Of a DNA stretch of 64,000 nucleotides, positions 52,180 to 62,660 are shown one piece after another. Origin of the DNA: Azorinus chamasolen (lineage: Eukaryota > Mollusca > Bivalvia > Cardiida > Solecurtidae). The notes beneath the pieces are model-generated. The model was given only the letters and a program-made list of their open reading frames with translations, was not told the DNA's origin and did no database searches. The translations under genes and the position numbers were made by a program. How positions within the stretch are numbered: the stretch's first letter is position 1; every line of letters begins with the position of its first letter. The stretch lies in the NCBI GenBank assembly GCA_963576725.1, contig OY755247.1, positions 17,548,526 through 17,612,525 on the forward strand. Direction: 5' to 3'.

Positions 52180-52780
52180 TATGTGATTTTTTGCAAGAAA
52201 ATGGGAAAACAATTCGTGGAATAAAACTTGTAGCCGACGACAAATTTTTGTAGAGGAAAATGCGTACATTAGCTGCAAAAGAGACCAATAGTCGACTGCT
52301 ACAACCACTTCGTCGTGTTTACTTTTTGATCGCTTTATACAGATTCTACAAATACCAACAGCTTAGAGTGAACTCAGACAAAAGTAATGTAATCCAGGGA
52401 AAATAAAGAAAAAAAAGTTACTTCTCTTTTCGGACTCTTGAATTTGTAGAGAACAGACCAGGCAGGTGACTGGTATACAATCCGATTCGTTTATCCCCCA
52501 CCTTTGACACTAGCTAGTATACCACACACAGCTGAGAGACAAATGCTCGAATTACATGCATTTACTGAGGCCCGGCACATCAACTCCTTATATACTGACC
52601 CATTCGAACACTAAACATTGCAAATTTTATCTCCAGCTTCATTTATCAAGATGTATGTTGGTCCTATTTCATTTCAATATTTTAAATCGTTAAATGATGA
52701 TGACACAGATGATTAAAAGACAATGCGATGCTACAACAGCACCACTGTAACACGACAAGGCGATTATGAAAGCATAAGAT
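52180..52780. other. Stretch without recognised feature
   Basis: The beginning keeps TAGCCGACGACAAATTTTTG (a PB-3-type right-end phrase). The remainder shows no foldback or exon signals. Confidence 0.45.
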
Positions 52781-53250
52781 AATTAGACATTATGATGCGA
52801 TAATGGGAGGATGATGATATAAAGAGAGTATGAGATAAAATGAGATTATATTAGAATATTAGATGGTAAGAGGGTGAGATAATGAGAGGATTATATAATG
52901 ATAGTATGAGATAAACATGAGAATATACATGTATGGTGAAAACATGAGATGATATGAACGTGAGATAATGAGGATATGATATGACGGGAGCATGCGATGA
53001 TGAGAATACGAGAATATGATATAGTGAGATAATGATATAGTGAGAGCATGTGGTAATGGGTATATGATTTGACGAAAGCATGACACCATGAGAACATTAG
53101 ATAATTGAGAACATGAGGTAATGAGAACATTACATGGCGACAGCATGAGATGGCGAGAGTGTGAGATGATAAAAGCATGAGATGATGAGAGTTTGAGATG
53201 ATAAAAACATGACATGACGAGAGCATGAGATAATGAAAACATACTTGGTT
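52781..53250. repeat. Degenerate GATGA/GAGCATGAGAT repeat
   Basis: Purine-rich units of about 18-20 bases (GATGATGAGAGCATGAGAT-type) fill the stretch and create long low-complexity frames on the opposite strand. Confidence 0.8.
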
Positions 53251-53335
53251 ATGAAATGATGTACACCTGATTCTACAATGCCTGTCATGGCCAACAAACC
53301 CCGTGCTCATTCATTATCAAAACCCAGCTAATTAA

Positions 53336-53561
53336 CCCATTTGCTCCCAGTGGATTCTTCCATGATTATATATTGGATTAGTCTTTTTTTTTTTTTATCT
53401 AAGGGGTGCCTTGCCTAAATATTCAATTTCGTTTTGTTTTGTATTGAAATTCCTATCAGCAAATAGTGTAGACTCTGATCAGACGCCGCATTATGCTGCG
53501 TCTGATCAGAGTCTACACTGTTTGCCTACGTTCCATATATGGGATCGTGGGAACAAATGGG
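53336..53561. mobile_element. PB-4 MITE, intact
   Basis: TTAA both sides; CCCATTTGCTCCCAGTGGAT left, GGAACAAATGG right; ACGCCGCATTATGCTGCGT core. Confidence 0.85.
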
Positions 53562-53639
53562 TTAATATTTATGGTGCCCCTACTTTGTACACGAACATTA
53601 ACGGTGTAAAGGGTTATTAAAGAAATGTTCCAACCACTA

Positions 53640-54415
53640 GTGGAACCTCCAATCAGACGCAATAATGTCGCAAAAACGTTCACTGAAAATTACAGAACAT
53701 GACACATAAATTTACCAGCTGTTATACAGATTATCTATTAATCCACAGTTCATCTTCATCAAATAATCTTTAACATTAATCCTTTGTGACAATAAGAATG
53801 TCAGCATGTTTTTCAGCCATACATGAATAACATTTGCCGTTTTTTCGATATTCGAGACCAGACTTGTTTTTGCAAACAGCTTGGACCAAGATGAGACATC
53901 GTGTAACTCGATCTCTCATCAGGATCCAAGCTGTTTGGCACTGGGTCAAATTCCGGTCAATAGTTTCTCAAAAGTTTGATCGAATAGGAAGTAGGCAAAA
54001 TTGCACCAGATAAAAAAGTACTGGCGGTTCAAAGGTTAATATTTACACAATGTCCTGTTATAATACTGATTTAACTGAGCAAAACGTTTATGCAATGTGA
54101 TACAGTATAAGTTCTCTACAAATTGATCTCAAATGAAGCACAAGGCTGGCTCCTTCAGACTGGTATTAGCTTAATGCAATACCTATGTTAGGAGGAAGAA
54201 AGCTTTCTGTAATCCTTTCCCTGTGCATTAACAACTCACCTGACTACGATGTTATAAATTGTTACACATCTATGTTGGAGTGTTTGCATCTGTTTTGGAG
54301 TTGATACAGAACAAAAGTAATACAAAAAGCTCATATAGGATTATTCTGCATTACGTTTGCCCTGTATTAAACTACCACCTGCCTTACAGACCCACAATTA
54401 TACTTCGCTTTGATG
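53640..54415. other. Repeat fragments without intact element
   Basis: 53865-54035 has the GACGAGACATC/GGATCCAAGCTG core of PB-3/PB-8 type. 54100-54415 is a worn MITE-B-like copy (CAGTATAAGTTCTCTACAAA, CTGCATTACGTTTGCCCTGT). No gene seen. Confidence 0.45.
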
Positions 54416-54423
54416 GCAGCTTG

Positions 54424-54648
54424 ACCCATTTGCTCCTACGATCCCATATACTGGACGTAGGCAAATAGTGTAGACTCTGATCAGACGCCGCATAATGCGG
54501 CGTCTGATCAGAGTATACACTGTTTGCTGATAGGAAATTTAATATAAAACAAAACGCAATTTAAAATTTCGGCAAAACACCCCTTAGATTAAAAAAAATG
54601 GACTAATCCAATATATAAACATGGAAGAATCCACTGGGAGCAAATGGT
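54424..54648. mobile_element. PB-4 MITE, reverse
   Basis: CCCATTTGCTCCTACGATCC left, CACTGGGAGCAAATGG right; ACGCCGCATAATGCGGCGT core; TTAA on the right. Confidence 0.8.
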
Positions 54649-54720
54649 TTAAGACAGGTTCTACTGTATACCCTGGGTATATTTTGAATATTCAACGTGG
54701 AATGGCCCCTCAGTGTTTAA

Positions 54721-54909
54721 CCTTTAGCCTCCTGTGGGCGGATGGCCTATGCAAATAGTTTTGATCCAGATGAGATGCCGAGTAACTCGGCGTCTCATCA
54801 GGATCCAAACTGTTTGATACTCTGATTGCATTTTGGTTGACAAATTAATTGTAGGTTGAATTTTGAAAATGTAGCAGGTGAAATATTCTGTAAAAAACCT
54901 ATTCAAAGG
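54721..54909. mobile_element. PB-8 MITE
   Basis: TTAA then CCTTTAGCCTCCTGTGGG; ATGCCGAGTAACTCGGCGT core; AAATATTCTGTAAAAAACC near the right end. Confidence 0.65.
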
Positions 54910-54929
54910 TTCATTACAATATATAATAC

Positions 54930-55599
54930 AATTCCATTCCTTTATTACACTTAGATTACATAAATGTTACAACATGAGGAATTATATAAAATAATACAAA
55001 AAGCGTGTGCAATGGATGGTCAATTGAAAATTTAGGTTAAATATATAATAATCCTTTGAGTGCTGCAACTGTCATCTGCTTTACGGAAGTCGTCTTCTTA
55101 ATATCTGGAATTAACTCTTTCGCCTCTAAATTTAGAAAAGTACAAACTAATCGGCGAACAGTGTCGACCGTGATTAGACAACGCGTTTTGTAGCATCTGA
55201 TCTAGAGCAAAACAGCTTGCACAGGTCAGCAGAGGTCGCTTCCAGTACAGCACCAGAGAGTTAAATGCAACAAAAGAGAAATGGCGCCGGTTGGGGTGGG
55301 TGGGGGTTGTTAAATGAGTTGAAAGTAAACGTAGTCAGCTCGTAGCATGCACTGTGATTTAAACCCCAGAGCAGTTGTACATGTATATGTTCCAAAGTTG
55401 ACAGGTATACATGTATTACTGCATTCGATAATTGACATAATTTCGGATGCTGGTTATTTACATATGTCAATGCTGTCATAGTATCTATTATTAGAAGGCA
55501 ACCCTTGACACACGTCAATCAACTGCAATTAAACATACCGCACGTGACAAATATTTCTACAAACTCGATGGATTTGCAGACGAAAACATGGTGTGGCTG
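54930..55599. other. Intergenic stretch with one TTAA-type element
   Basis: From 55110 TTAACTCTTTCGCCTCTAAA to CACCAGAGAGTTAA (55263) looks like another small TTAA element. The rest is unassigned. Confidence 0.45.
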
Positions 55600-55733
55600 C
55601 AAATGGTTTAGATATTTTTTACGGATTTGAGAAAATCAACCAAAATGTTTTATGTGGGATAACAATTACCAATAAGGGATTCACAGTGCCTTACAGAAAC
55701 GGAGTGGATATATAAATTGTGAGCCTAAGTGAA

Positions 55734-57107
55734 TTATGTCATCAACACTCGAACGAAAACACTTAATTTCTTGAGGTCATCGGGTGCCGACGTTTGGAGC
55801 AGTCTCTTGAAATAGTGGATATTTGGGACTGATACGATGTTTTGCAGATAAGAATTCCGTTTTGTCGAAACATGCCTACCTAGAAGTAAGTAATGGCACT
55901 CGTTACCAACAACGTTAAGATTACAGTGTGTGCATATTCTATCAGAGATGGGAGTATCATTCCGTCTCACTGTTTCAACTGGGAATTTATGATTTGCAGT
56001 TTTAAAATGAAACCAACAGAGACTTAGAGACCGAGGTAAGCACTTAATTTACTGTTCTAACCGTGTGTATCTTTAAATAGATTATATATTTTGCCTGTAT
56101 TAGAAAACTGTAGACTGGCATTCCATTCTTGTTAAAACTAATGAACAAGTACATGTTTAATTAATTTGTTTACAGTTTTGCAGTTTAGTTAATTTGTTTA
56201 CAGTTTTGGTTGTTGATGCCAGAGGTTACTGTGACCGGTACTATTAAGAATGTTTTTAACAACGTCTTACCATCTAATGTGTTGATGTATGCTAAGCATT
56301 ATGTCTTATATGCATCGTGCAATCTTAAATTGGCGTCTTTGCCAGTTAAGAGTTTATTCCAGTATCCTATTATCCGACTTTTAATATTACTGAGATTGGG
56401 TATAGCCCTAGTTCCCCATACAACATATACAATGTTGTGCGTTTCTTGTTCATGTTATTTTGCGTAAAAAACCAATTTGGACTTTTTCGATGATGATCAA
56501 GTTCTCATGATATCCCCAGATTTCTGGCATTCGTATGTCTGAATTAGTACAATGGTTTGGTTAAATAATTTCAACAGGAGATCTAAAAGTATATCAATAT
56601 TATTAATTTTCGTGTATAGTAAATACATGGCTTTCCTTGCTTGTTATACAAGATGTTTGCGTGCTGTAAGAAAAGAGCCGTTGGGTGTAAAGTAAATACA
56701 TAAATATTTATACTTATGTACAACTTCTTTTTCATTACTATTCAGTTTAAAAGCGAACTTCGAGATATTTCTAGAACCAAATATTATAATTTTGGTTTTA
56801 GATAGATTAATCTTAAGATGCCACTATATACAGTATTCTTCAAATGCATTTAAAAAAATCTGAAAGTCTTCGTTGTTGTCGGAGAGAAAAACTGTGTCAT
56901 CTGCATACAGAAGCATCAAGTTTTTAACCAGTTTCACGCATATATTGTTTAGTACTATACCATTTATGTTTGAAAAACAGGGATGGTTTTCTAGGTCATT
57001 TTCTAGGTCATTGAGAAACATGGAATAAAGTATCGGTGACAAATTCACGCCTTGTCTTAATCCACACTCGCATTTGAAGAAGGCAGAAGCTTTACCCTGT
57101 GAAAATA
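55734..57107 (-). pseudogene. LINE reverse-transcriptase remnant
   Basis: 57107-56824 reads GLRQGVNLSPILYSMFLNDL and, further on, LLYADDTVFLS, the RT palm with its catalytic YADD, then FEEYCIQWHLKINLSKTK across a methionine-free frame. After frameshifts the C-terminal part (to 55734) reads FKTANHKFPVE, ICTHCNLNVVGNECHYLL, a Cys/His motif seen in many non-LTR RTs. Confidence 0.85.
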
Positions 57108-57115
57108 CGCAAGAT

Positions 57116-57712
57116 TTAATGTTCTTTGGTTATACCAAGTTTCTGGGCCAAAACACTGTTTGATAACGGCTTCACGGCCCTCAGAGCGCGATTCAATAAG
57201 TCCCTTAATAACGGGTTGTTGCGCCTTTGTCGGGCCTCTAAATCAATTGACCTGTACTCTAATAAAGTCAGCTTGTCGGCGTGTGAGTTAACAACTTGCT
57301 TAACTCTAATTTCTGTTCTAGACCTGACGTTTTCGTTTGGTTTGCCGACATTTTTTCCAGGATAAGTGTCAATTTTTTCACCAGTTGATAACTCGGTAAA
57401 ATTAGAGATATTTACGCCAGGAGACTGGGTACTGGTTAGTAAATAATTACTCTCACCCCCGTTACTGATATGCTGACGTTTGCCTCTCGCAACATTGGCC
57501 CATCCATCCGCACTACCATTATCCGTTTCACTGACCATCTCAAATACAGACTGACTGCCATTGTTTACACCGACAACGCTATCGCCTTCATCGTCGTCAA
57601 CCAAAACAGCACATTTATTATTGTCCGACCGTAAAATGTCATTTATAAGAAAACTTTGGCTTGCTGGAACCACCACACGTTCACCCACACTCTGAGAGTC
57701 CATTTCGGCCAT
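57116..57712 (-). pseudogene. LINE ORF1-like remnant
   Basis: An open frame of 198 residues starting MAEMDSQSVGERVV contains LLEYRSIDLEARQRRNN near residue 155, the coiled-coil/RRNN signature common in ORF1 of invertebrate LINEs. Sequence after RRNN (PLLRDLLNRALRAVKPL) and the stop mark the deletion junction to the RT part. Confidence 0.65.
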
Positions 57713-57876
57713 TCAAATGCGAGAAAACAAATAGTTTTGCGACATTTGCGACTCTCTTATAAGCAACGACTGATCATTCGATGACATTGACCTTGTTAAT
57801 TTACTACAATATTTTGATTGACAAACAATGCAGACCCTGATCAGAGGGTTCACCTGTAAGCCCAATGATATGGGCA

Positions 57877-58066
57877 GAGCTCTAGATAAGATGCGTGAAT
57901 TTAAACATTTTTAGCAATAACTTCTTTATTTCTCCACCAAACCCTGTACTGTGACCACTCTTTAGAATCGTCTCGAAGAGATGATTCTAAAGAGTGGTCA
58001 CTGTTTAGAGTTTGGCGGAGAAATAACGATTTTAGTATTTGAGTACGCACCATTATCTGCAGCTCT
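57877..58066. mobile_element. Family F MITE
   Basis: AGAGCTCTAGATAAGATGCG left; AGTACGCACCATTATCTGCA right; ACTCTTTAGAATCGTCTCGA and its complement in the core. Confidence 0.75.
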
Positions 58067-58239
58067 GGTGGGTATATACTGTTTCCATATATGCCAGTGC
58101 ACTCATCCCCCCCCCCCGCATTGATGGGGGCTATTAGTAAAAATATAGTTACAGAATATTTGAAGAACATGAGACATATTGAAGGGTAAAATTACATATG
58201 ATTTTGTTTATGGTAATTTTCGTATACACTTGCCTTAAA

Positions 58240-58438
58240 ATATAAATGCCTTTTCTAGCATTTGCAAACAGAGAATACCCAGATAAGGTATGATGATCAA
58301 TGCCTGTTCTGTTTTCGTATGGTATTATATGGATTGGATTAGATTAGGTTTTTTTTCCTATCCTGTGTTCATTTGCCATTATAAAATTAATATTCATGAT
58401 GTCATTATTTCTTACATAGATATTCATGGAGTAAAAGG
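58240..58438. repeat. PB-2 MITE, reverse, worn
   Basis: GCATTTGCAAACAGAGAATA left; AATATTCATGATGTCATTAT; GATATTCATGGAGTAAAAGG then TTAA. Confidence 0.55.
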
Positions 58439-58802
58439 TTAATTACTTGTATTAAACATATAGAATAAGGAGGTCTGTGATCGTGACCAACAGTAGAAAA
58501 TCCCTACGTGTACTGTCTGATCTGGGTCTACTGTGTTTGCAAACGCATAAATATACATCTACATCAAGTAAAGTATTAAGATCAAAACCAGTACTCAAAA
58601 AACAAAAGGAACAGAACTATCAAGTTCCATTAGCAAACAGAGCCCTGGTTCTACTCTGTTTGCAAATGCGTGAAAAGGCGTTTATATAAGGGAATCCATG
58701 GATTATTCGAAAACAAGAAACAATTCGTTTAAAGGGACAACGTCGCATTACATGTAACAAGTGAATCTTTATAAGGTTATATCTCATTACTCCATCCGTT
58801 CA

Positions 58803-58974
58803 ATACGTAGCATTATCGGCCAAAACAGGTGGCGCTTAATGCAGGATGGACGTTATGCAGGAAGCTTCTATGGAAGCTTTCTGCATGACGTTCACCCTGC
58901 ATTAATCAACCACCTGCCTGATTTTTGTTTCAATTCTTCTTTACTTAAAACTTGAATCAGAGAGGTGTTACTGT
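58803..58974. mobile_element. MITE-B relative
   Basis: AGGTGGCGCTTAATGCAGGA and TGCATTAATCAACCACCTGC arms; GAAGCTTCTATGGAAGCTTTC core; right end AGAGAGGTGTTACTG. Confidence 0.6.
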
Positions 58975-59570
58975 AGTTATCAGGTCCGTCCAACAAATCT
59001 TAGAAAGACAACTGTTTCAATCCCCAGTTAGATACAAGGAAGCAGTTATATCCCATTGCCTACTGTCAGTCTATGACGGTGGAAGTGCACATTTAGCGAC
59101 CGGCTGCAGCGTCTGCCATTTTCGACAATATTGTGAAAACTTATTTTCTTGGACAGAAATATCAACAGTAACATTTTGGCCGTCAAATGCGAATCCTTGA
59201 TAACACTTACAAATAGTGTTGGGTACATATATGAGACGCCGAGTGATTAGGTATCTCTATCTGTATCCAAACTGTTTGACACCCTGATCATGTTTTCATA
59301 TAAACAAGGGACACAGACTCAACTTTGAAACGTGAAACAACGTATCAGACAGAATGTATTCATCAACCTAAGACTGAACGTATACTGTTTGGTGATCAGG
59401 CATATCAAATTGCTTATTAAAAAAAAATGTTGTTCTAATATTAAAAAGATGGATTCAAATACATTTATTGCCCCAATAATGCGTGTTGCATAAATTGCCT
59501 TTTTTTGTCTTGACAAAAATAATTCAAATAAAAATATGTACTTAAAAATGGCGAATATTGAGTGTGATGT

Positions 59571-59571
<1 letters not shown>

Positions 59572-59635
<64 letters not shown>

Positions 59636-59671
59636 TTACTACTATTTCTACTACTATTACTACTAATACTG

Positions 59672-59730
<59 letters not shown>

Positions 59731-59738
59731 GCTACTAC

Positions 59739-59776
<38 letters not shown>

Positions 59777-59868
59777 GCTATTACTATTTCTACTACTATT
59801 ACTACTACTAGTCTACTACTACTACTACTACTATTACTACTACTACCACTACTACTTCTACTACTAAG
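59572..59868. repeat. (ACT)n microsatellite, about 300 bases
   Basis: Nearly pure ACT triplets with a few ATT, TCT and GCT variants. It yields poly-Thr, poly-Leu and poly-Tyr frames that are not genes. Confidence 0.95.
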
Positions 59869-59879
59869 AAGGACGAATG

Positions 59880-60075
59880 GGTTGATTAAGGTCTGTTTCT
59901 GCTTACTATGGGCTAATTGGATGCCACAGAGAGAGGAGAGACCATGCAGAGAAACTCGGGCGAGATGCTGTACTCTCTATATTCGACGGAGTTTCTCTGG
60001 TTCTTTAAGATGCCCCGTGTAAAGCGCTGATACATCGGACCTCGGTTTATAAAGTCTCATCCGAAGGATTAGTAC
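59880..60075 (-). repeat. Dispersed invertebrate repeat (AAACCGAGGTCC ... TTAAAGAACC)
   Basis: On the - strand ATCCTTCGGATGAGACTTTA, AAACCGAGGTCCGATG and GGGGCATCTTAAAGAACC resemble a repeat core widely seen in invertebrate genomes (from memory). GGGCTAATTGGATGCC links it to 23455-23565. Confidence 0.5.
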
Positions 60076-60239
60076 GAATTGGCTTAGTGGCGGATGGTCA
60101 TAGTGACATAATTTTGGTACACGAAACTCCCACTCCCAAAGATGTACAAGCATATCTGCGAAGTATACGTACATGTAACACTTATCAATCTAGGAATGGC
60201 CCAGATAAAGTTGATCAGATTGTTTCAGTTTTCTTTTTA

Positions 60240-60463
60240 CCCATTCCCTCATATTGACGACTTTTGACGACTCTGTAAAAGTCACTTTGTGAAACCATTG
60301 TGATAAATAGAGCATTTGCTCCTATAGGAGCAAAGGCTCTATTTATCACAATGGTTTCAAACTACAAAATTCTAAAATTTTCCTTTTCTCTAGTTAGTTC
60401 TCCTTTTGGGTAGATTTATTCAAAGAGGTTGGATCTAAAAATAGCCTATGGGGGGAAAGGTTG
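60240..60463. mobile_element. PB-1 MITE
   Basis: CCCATTCCCTCATATTGACG left; TTTGCTCCTATAGGAGCAAA core (one change in the outer arm); GCCTATGGGGGGAAAGG right. A 20-base GGTTGAAGTAAAC repeat follows to about 60580. Confidence 0.8.
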
Positions 60464-60859
60464 AAGTAAACGATCAAGGTTGAAGTAAACAGTCAAGGTT
60501 GAAGTAAACGATCTGCTGTGCTATTTGATTAATATACAAGCCTATGGGGGAAGGGTTAATCAAGGTTGACGTAAACGATCAGCTATGATATTAATTAATA
60601 TACAATCTGATTTTACAAGAATGTATACTGTCACTCGTAATCCATACTGACTGGCTGTGTACTCTTGCCATAATGTACGTTTGTACTTATCAGTATCGTT
60701 CTGATTATCGATTATAATAGTTGATTGATCGAAAAGGTATTTTCGATCTACTATCGATAGTAATTTTGCCATAATCGATTATTCACTGTATACTTTGTAC
60801 AGCAGGGTCAACCCTTTTCGAAGGCGTTTCAATGGGAATATAACGGCTTAAAGTATTGT

Positions 60860-60990
60860 ACCTGTATGGTAATGTATCCAAGCCTCTTCCAAACAATGTT
60901 CTGTAACCATTCGTTGGAATCGTCTCTTCTCTTCGAGACAATTCTAATGAATGGTCACAACATGCAGTTTGGTTGACACAAAGGCTTAAG
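60860..60990. repeat. Family F-like foldback core
   Basis: TTCGTTGGAATCGTCTCTTC and its complement GAGACAATTCTAATGAATGG; termini not recognisable. Confidence 0.5.
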
Positions 60991-61117
60991 CATTTTAAAT
61001 AAATCCTTTTAGTTCATCTTGACCTATCTTGAACATAAATCGATTATCAATCGATCATCGACTGGTTGCATCAAACCCAATAATCGATAGTAAAAAATGG
61101 TCCGATTCCCAAAACTA

Positions 61118-61242
61118 CAGTAAAACCTCTTTATAACGGCTACTAAATTACATTAAGTATTTTGTGTTAAAGCCAGGAGCCACCTGCCCTAAATACCAAC
61201 TAATTTACACACTTTAGTGGCCGTTATAGAGAGGTTTTTCTG
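61118..61242. mobile_element. MITE-A, internally deleted
   Basis: CAGTAAAACCTCTTTATAAC left, GTTATAGAGAGGTTTTTCTG right; the palindromic centre has been lost. Confidence 0.8.
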
Positions 61243-62039
61243 TAGTATGTATGCACGGTATGTACAGTGATATAGAAATAGAGATAGAGACAAATCAAAG
61301 TACTGACAGTACTGAAGGTTTCGGACCATATATATGTCGATTGTGAATATACAGCTTGGTAGGGACGGACTGGTACCATTGATACATAGTAAGATGACCT
61401 CTAAAGCATTATTTCCAGGACTAAAATGGTGTTTAATGGAACTGTTTGTTAAAACTGACAAGTCATCTGAACATAATTGCCGTGACCTTTTCTGAAAATC
61501 CTGTCAGTGTTTTAGATATTGTTTAAATAAATAAATTGATGACTAGTAGTGCATTGTGCAGTTCCAATAGCTCAATTTGCCACTGTGTGCCTGAAGTTAG
61601 CTGAAATTGATATTTGCATGTAGTAAAGGGCCGTTACTCTATTATTATTTGGCCGACGTTGGTGTCATATAATGTGCCTCGTGCACCTATCCATGTAAAT
61701 GCCCCTGTCAAATTTAAATGAAATCTGAGCAAGTTGTTCCAATATATGACTTCTAACAGTCACATTTCCTATATAAATTGCTATCTGAAAGCAACTAAGG
61801 GTCATATTTCTGCTACTAACTGGTGGATTGTAACAGTATTTGGCTTGCATCAATCACTTATCCATATACACACTACAGCCAAGTTTGGATAAATTATATA
61901 TGCCATGTGAATCTAAATATCATACAGTTAACAAGATCTAATTGTAACAGAATATGTTGCAGAATGTCCCCTAAACGAAACTTACAACTGGTATTGGTGA
62001 GCAAAATATCTAAATTTCAACAAATAACAGGTCATTAGT
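61243..62039. other. Stretch without recognised feature
   Basis: AT-rich, only short frames, no foldback MITE. Confidence 0.5.
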
Positions 62040-62660
62040 GATCACTTGGTTACCATAGCAATCAACACTTTTGAAACAACTGCATATATACCCCTACTGA
62101 CCGTTTTTCCGAAAAATCTAATATGTAAATTGTGACCCATTCAGAGGACACCACTCCATTAACATGGCAACCAAGTATTTCAAAACAATTTGACTGAGTT
62201 TGGGGTACCCAAATACCCCTAAATGCCAATTTTCAGCAAATTTGAATATCTAAAATTTTGACCAGTCCAACCATTCAGTTACCAAAGCAACACATTTTTT
62301 TCGAAAGACATACCAATCAATTCGGAGTGTCAAAATATCCCGACATACCAATTTTCGGAAATATCGAACAATATCTGAATTTGTTTAAAAAGATCTAATT
62401 TTTCGACAAATCAGAGCCACCATTCAGTTACCATGGCAACCAATTCTTTAAAAAAAAACCTACAAATTAGTCCTGAGTGCCAAAATATACCGTCATACCA
62501 ATTTTTAGCAAAATCAACCAATACATGTACTTTCGAAACACATTCCAATTAATTTTGAGTACTAAAATATCCCATGATACCAATTTTCAGCAAAAATCGA
62601 ATGATATATAACTTCGCCAAACAATATCTAAATTTCGACCAATTATAGCCAACCATTTGG
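62040..62660. repeat. Worn tandem repeat, unit near 140 bases
   Basis: CATTCAGTTACCATGGCAAC, a CCAAAATA-type phrase and ACCAATTTTCAGCAAA recur about four times in the same order. Confidence 0.65.

Larger units (their letters stand above)
55600..57715 (-). mobile_element. Truncated non-LTR retrotransposon (LINE)
   Basis: Reading on the - strand gives, in order, an ORF1-like protein, then the middle of reverse transcriptase, then the C-terminal Cys/His part. The endonuclease and first part of RT are missing, so the copy has a large internal deletion, plus frameshifts. The exact 3' end is not clear. Confidence 0.85.

Noticed and set aside
52851..53310. Three overlapping - strand frames rich in Ser, His and Ile
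   Set aside because: Low-complexity translation of the GATGA-type repeat.
59536..60022. Poly-Thr/Leu/Tyr frames up to 154 codons
   Set aside because: Translation of an ACT microsatellite.
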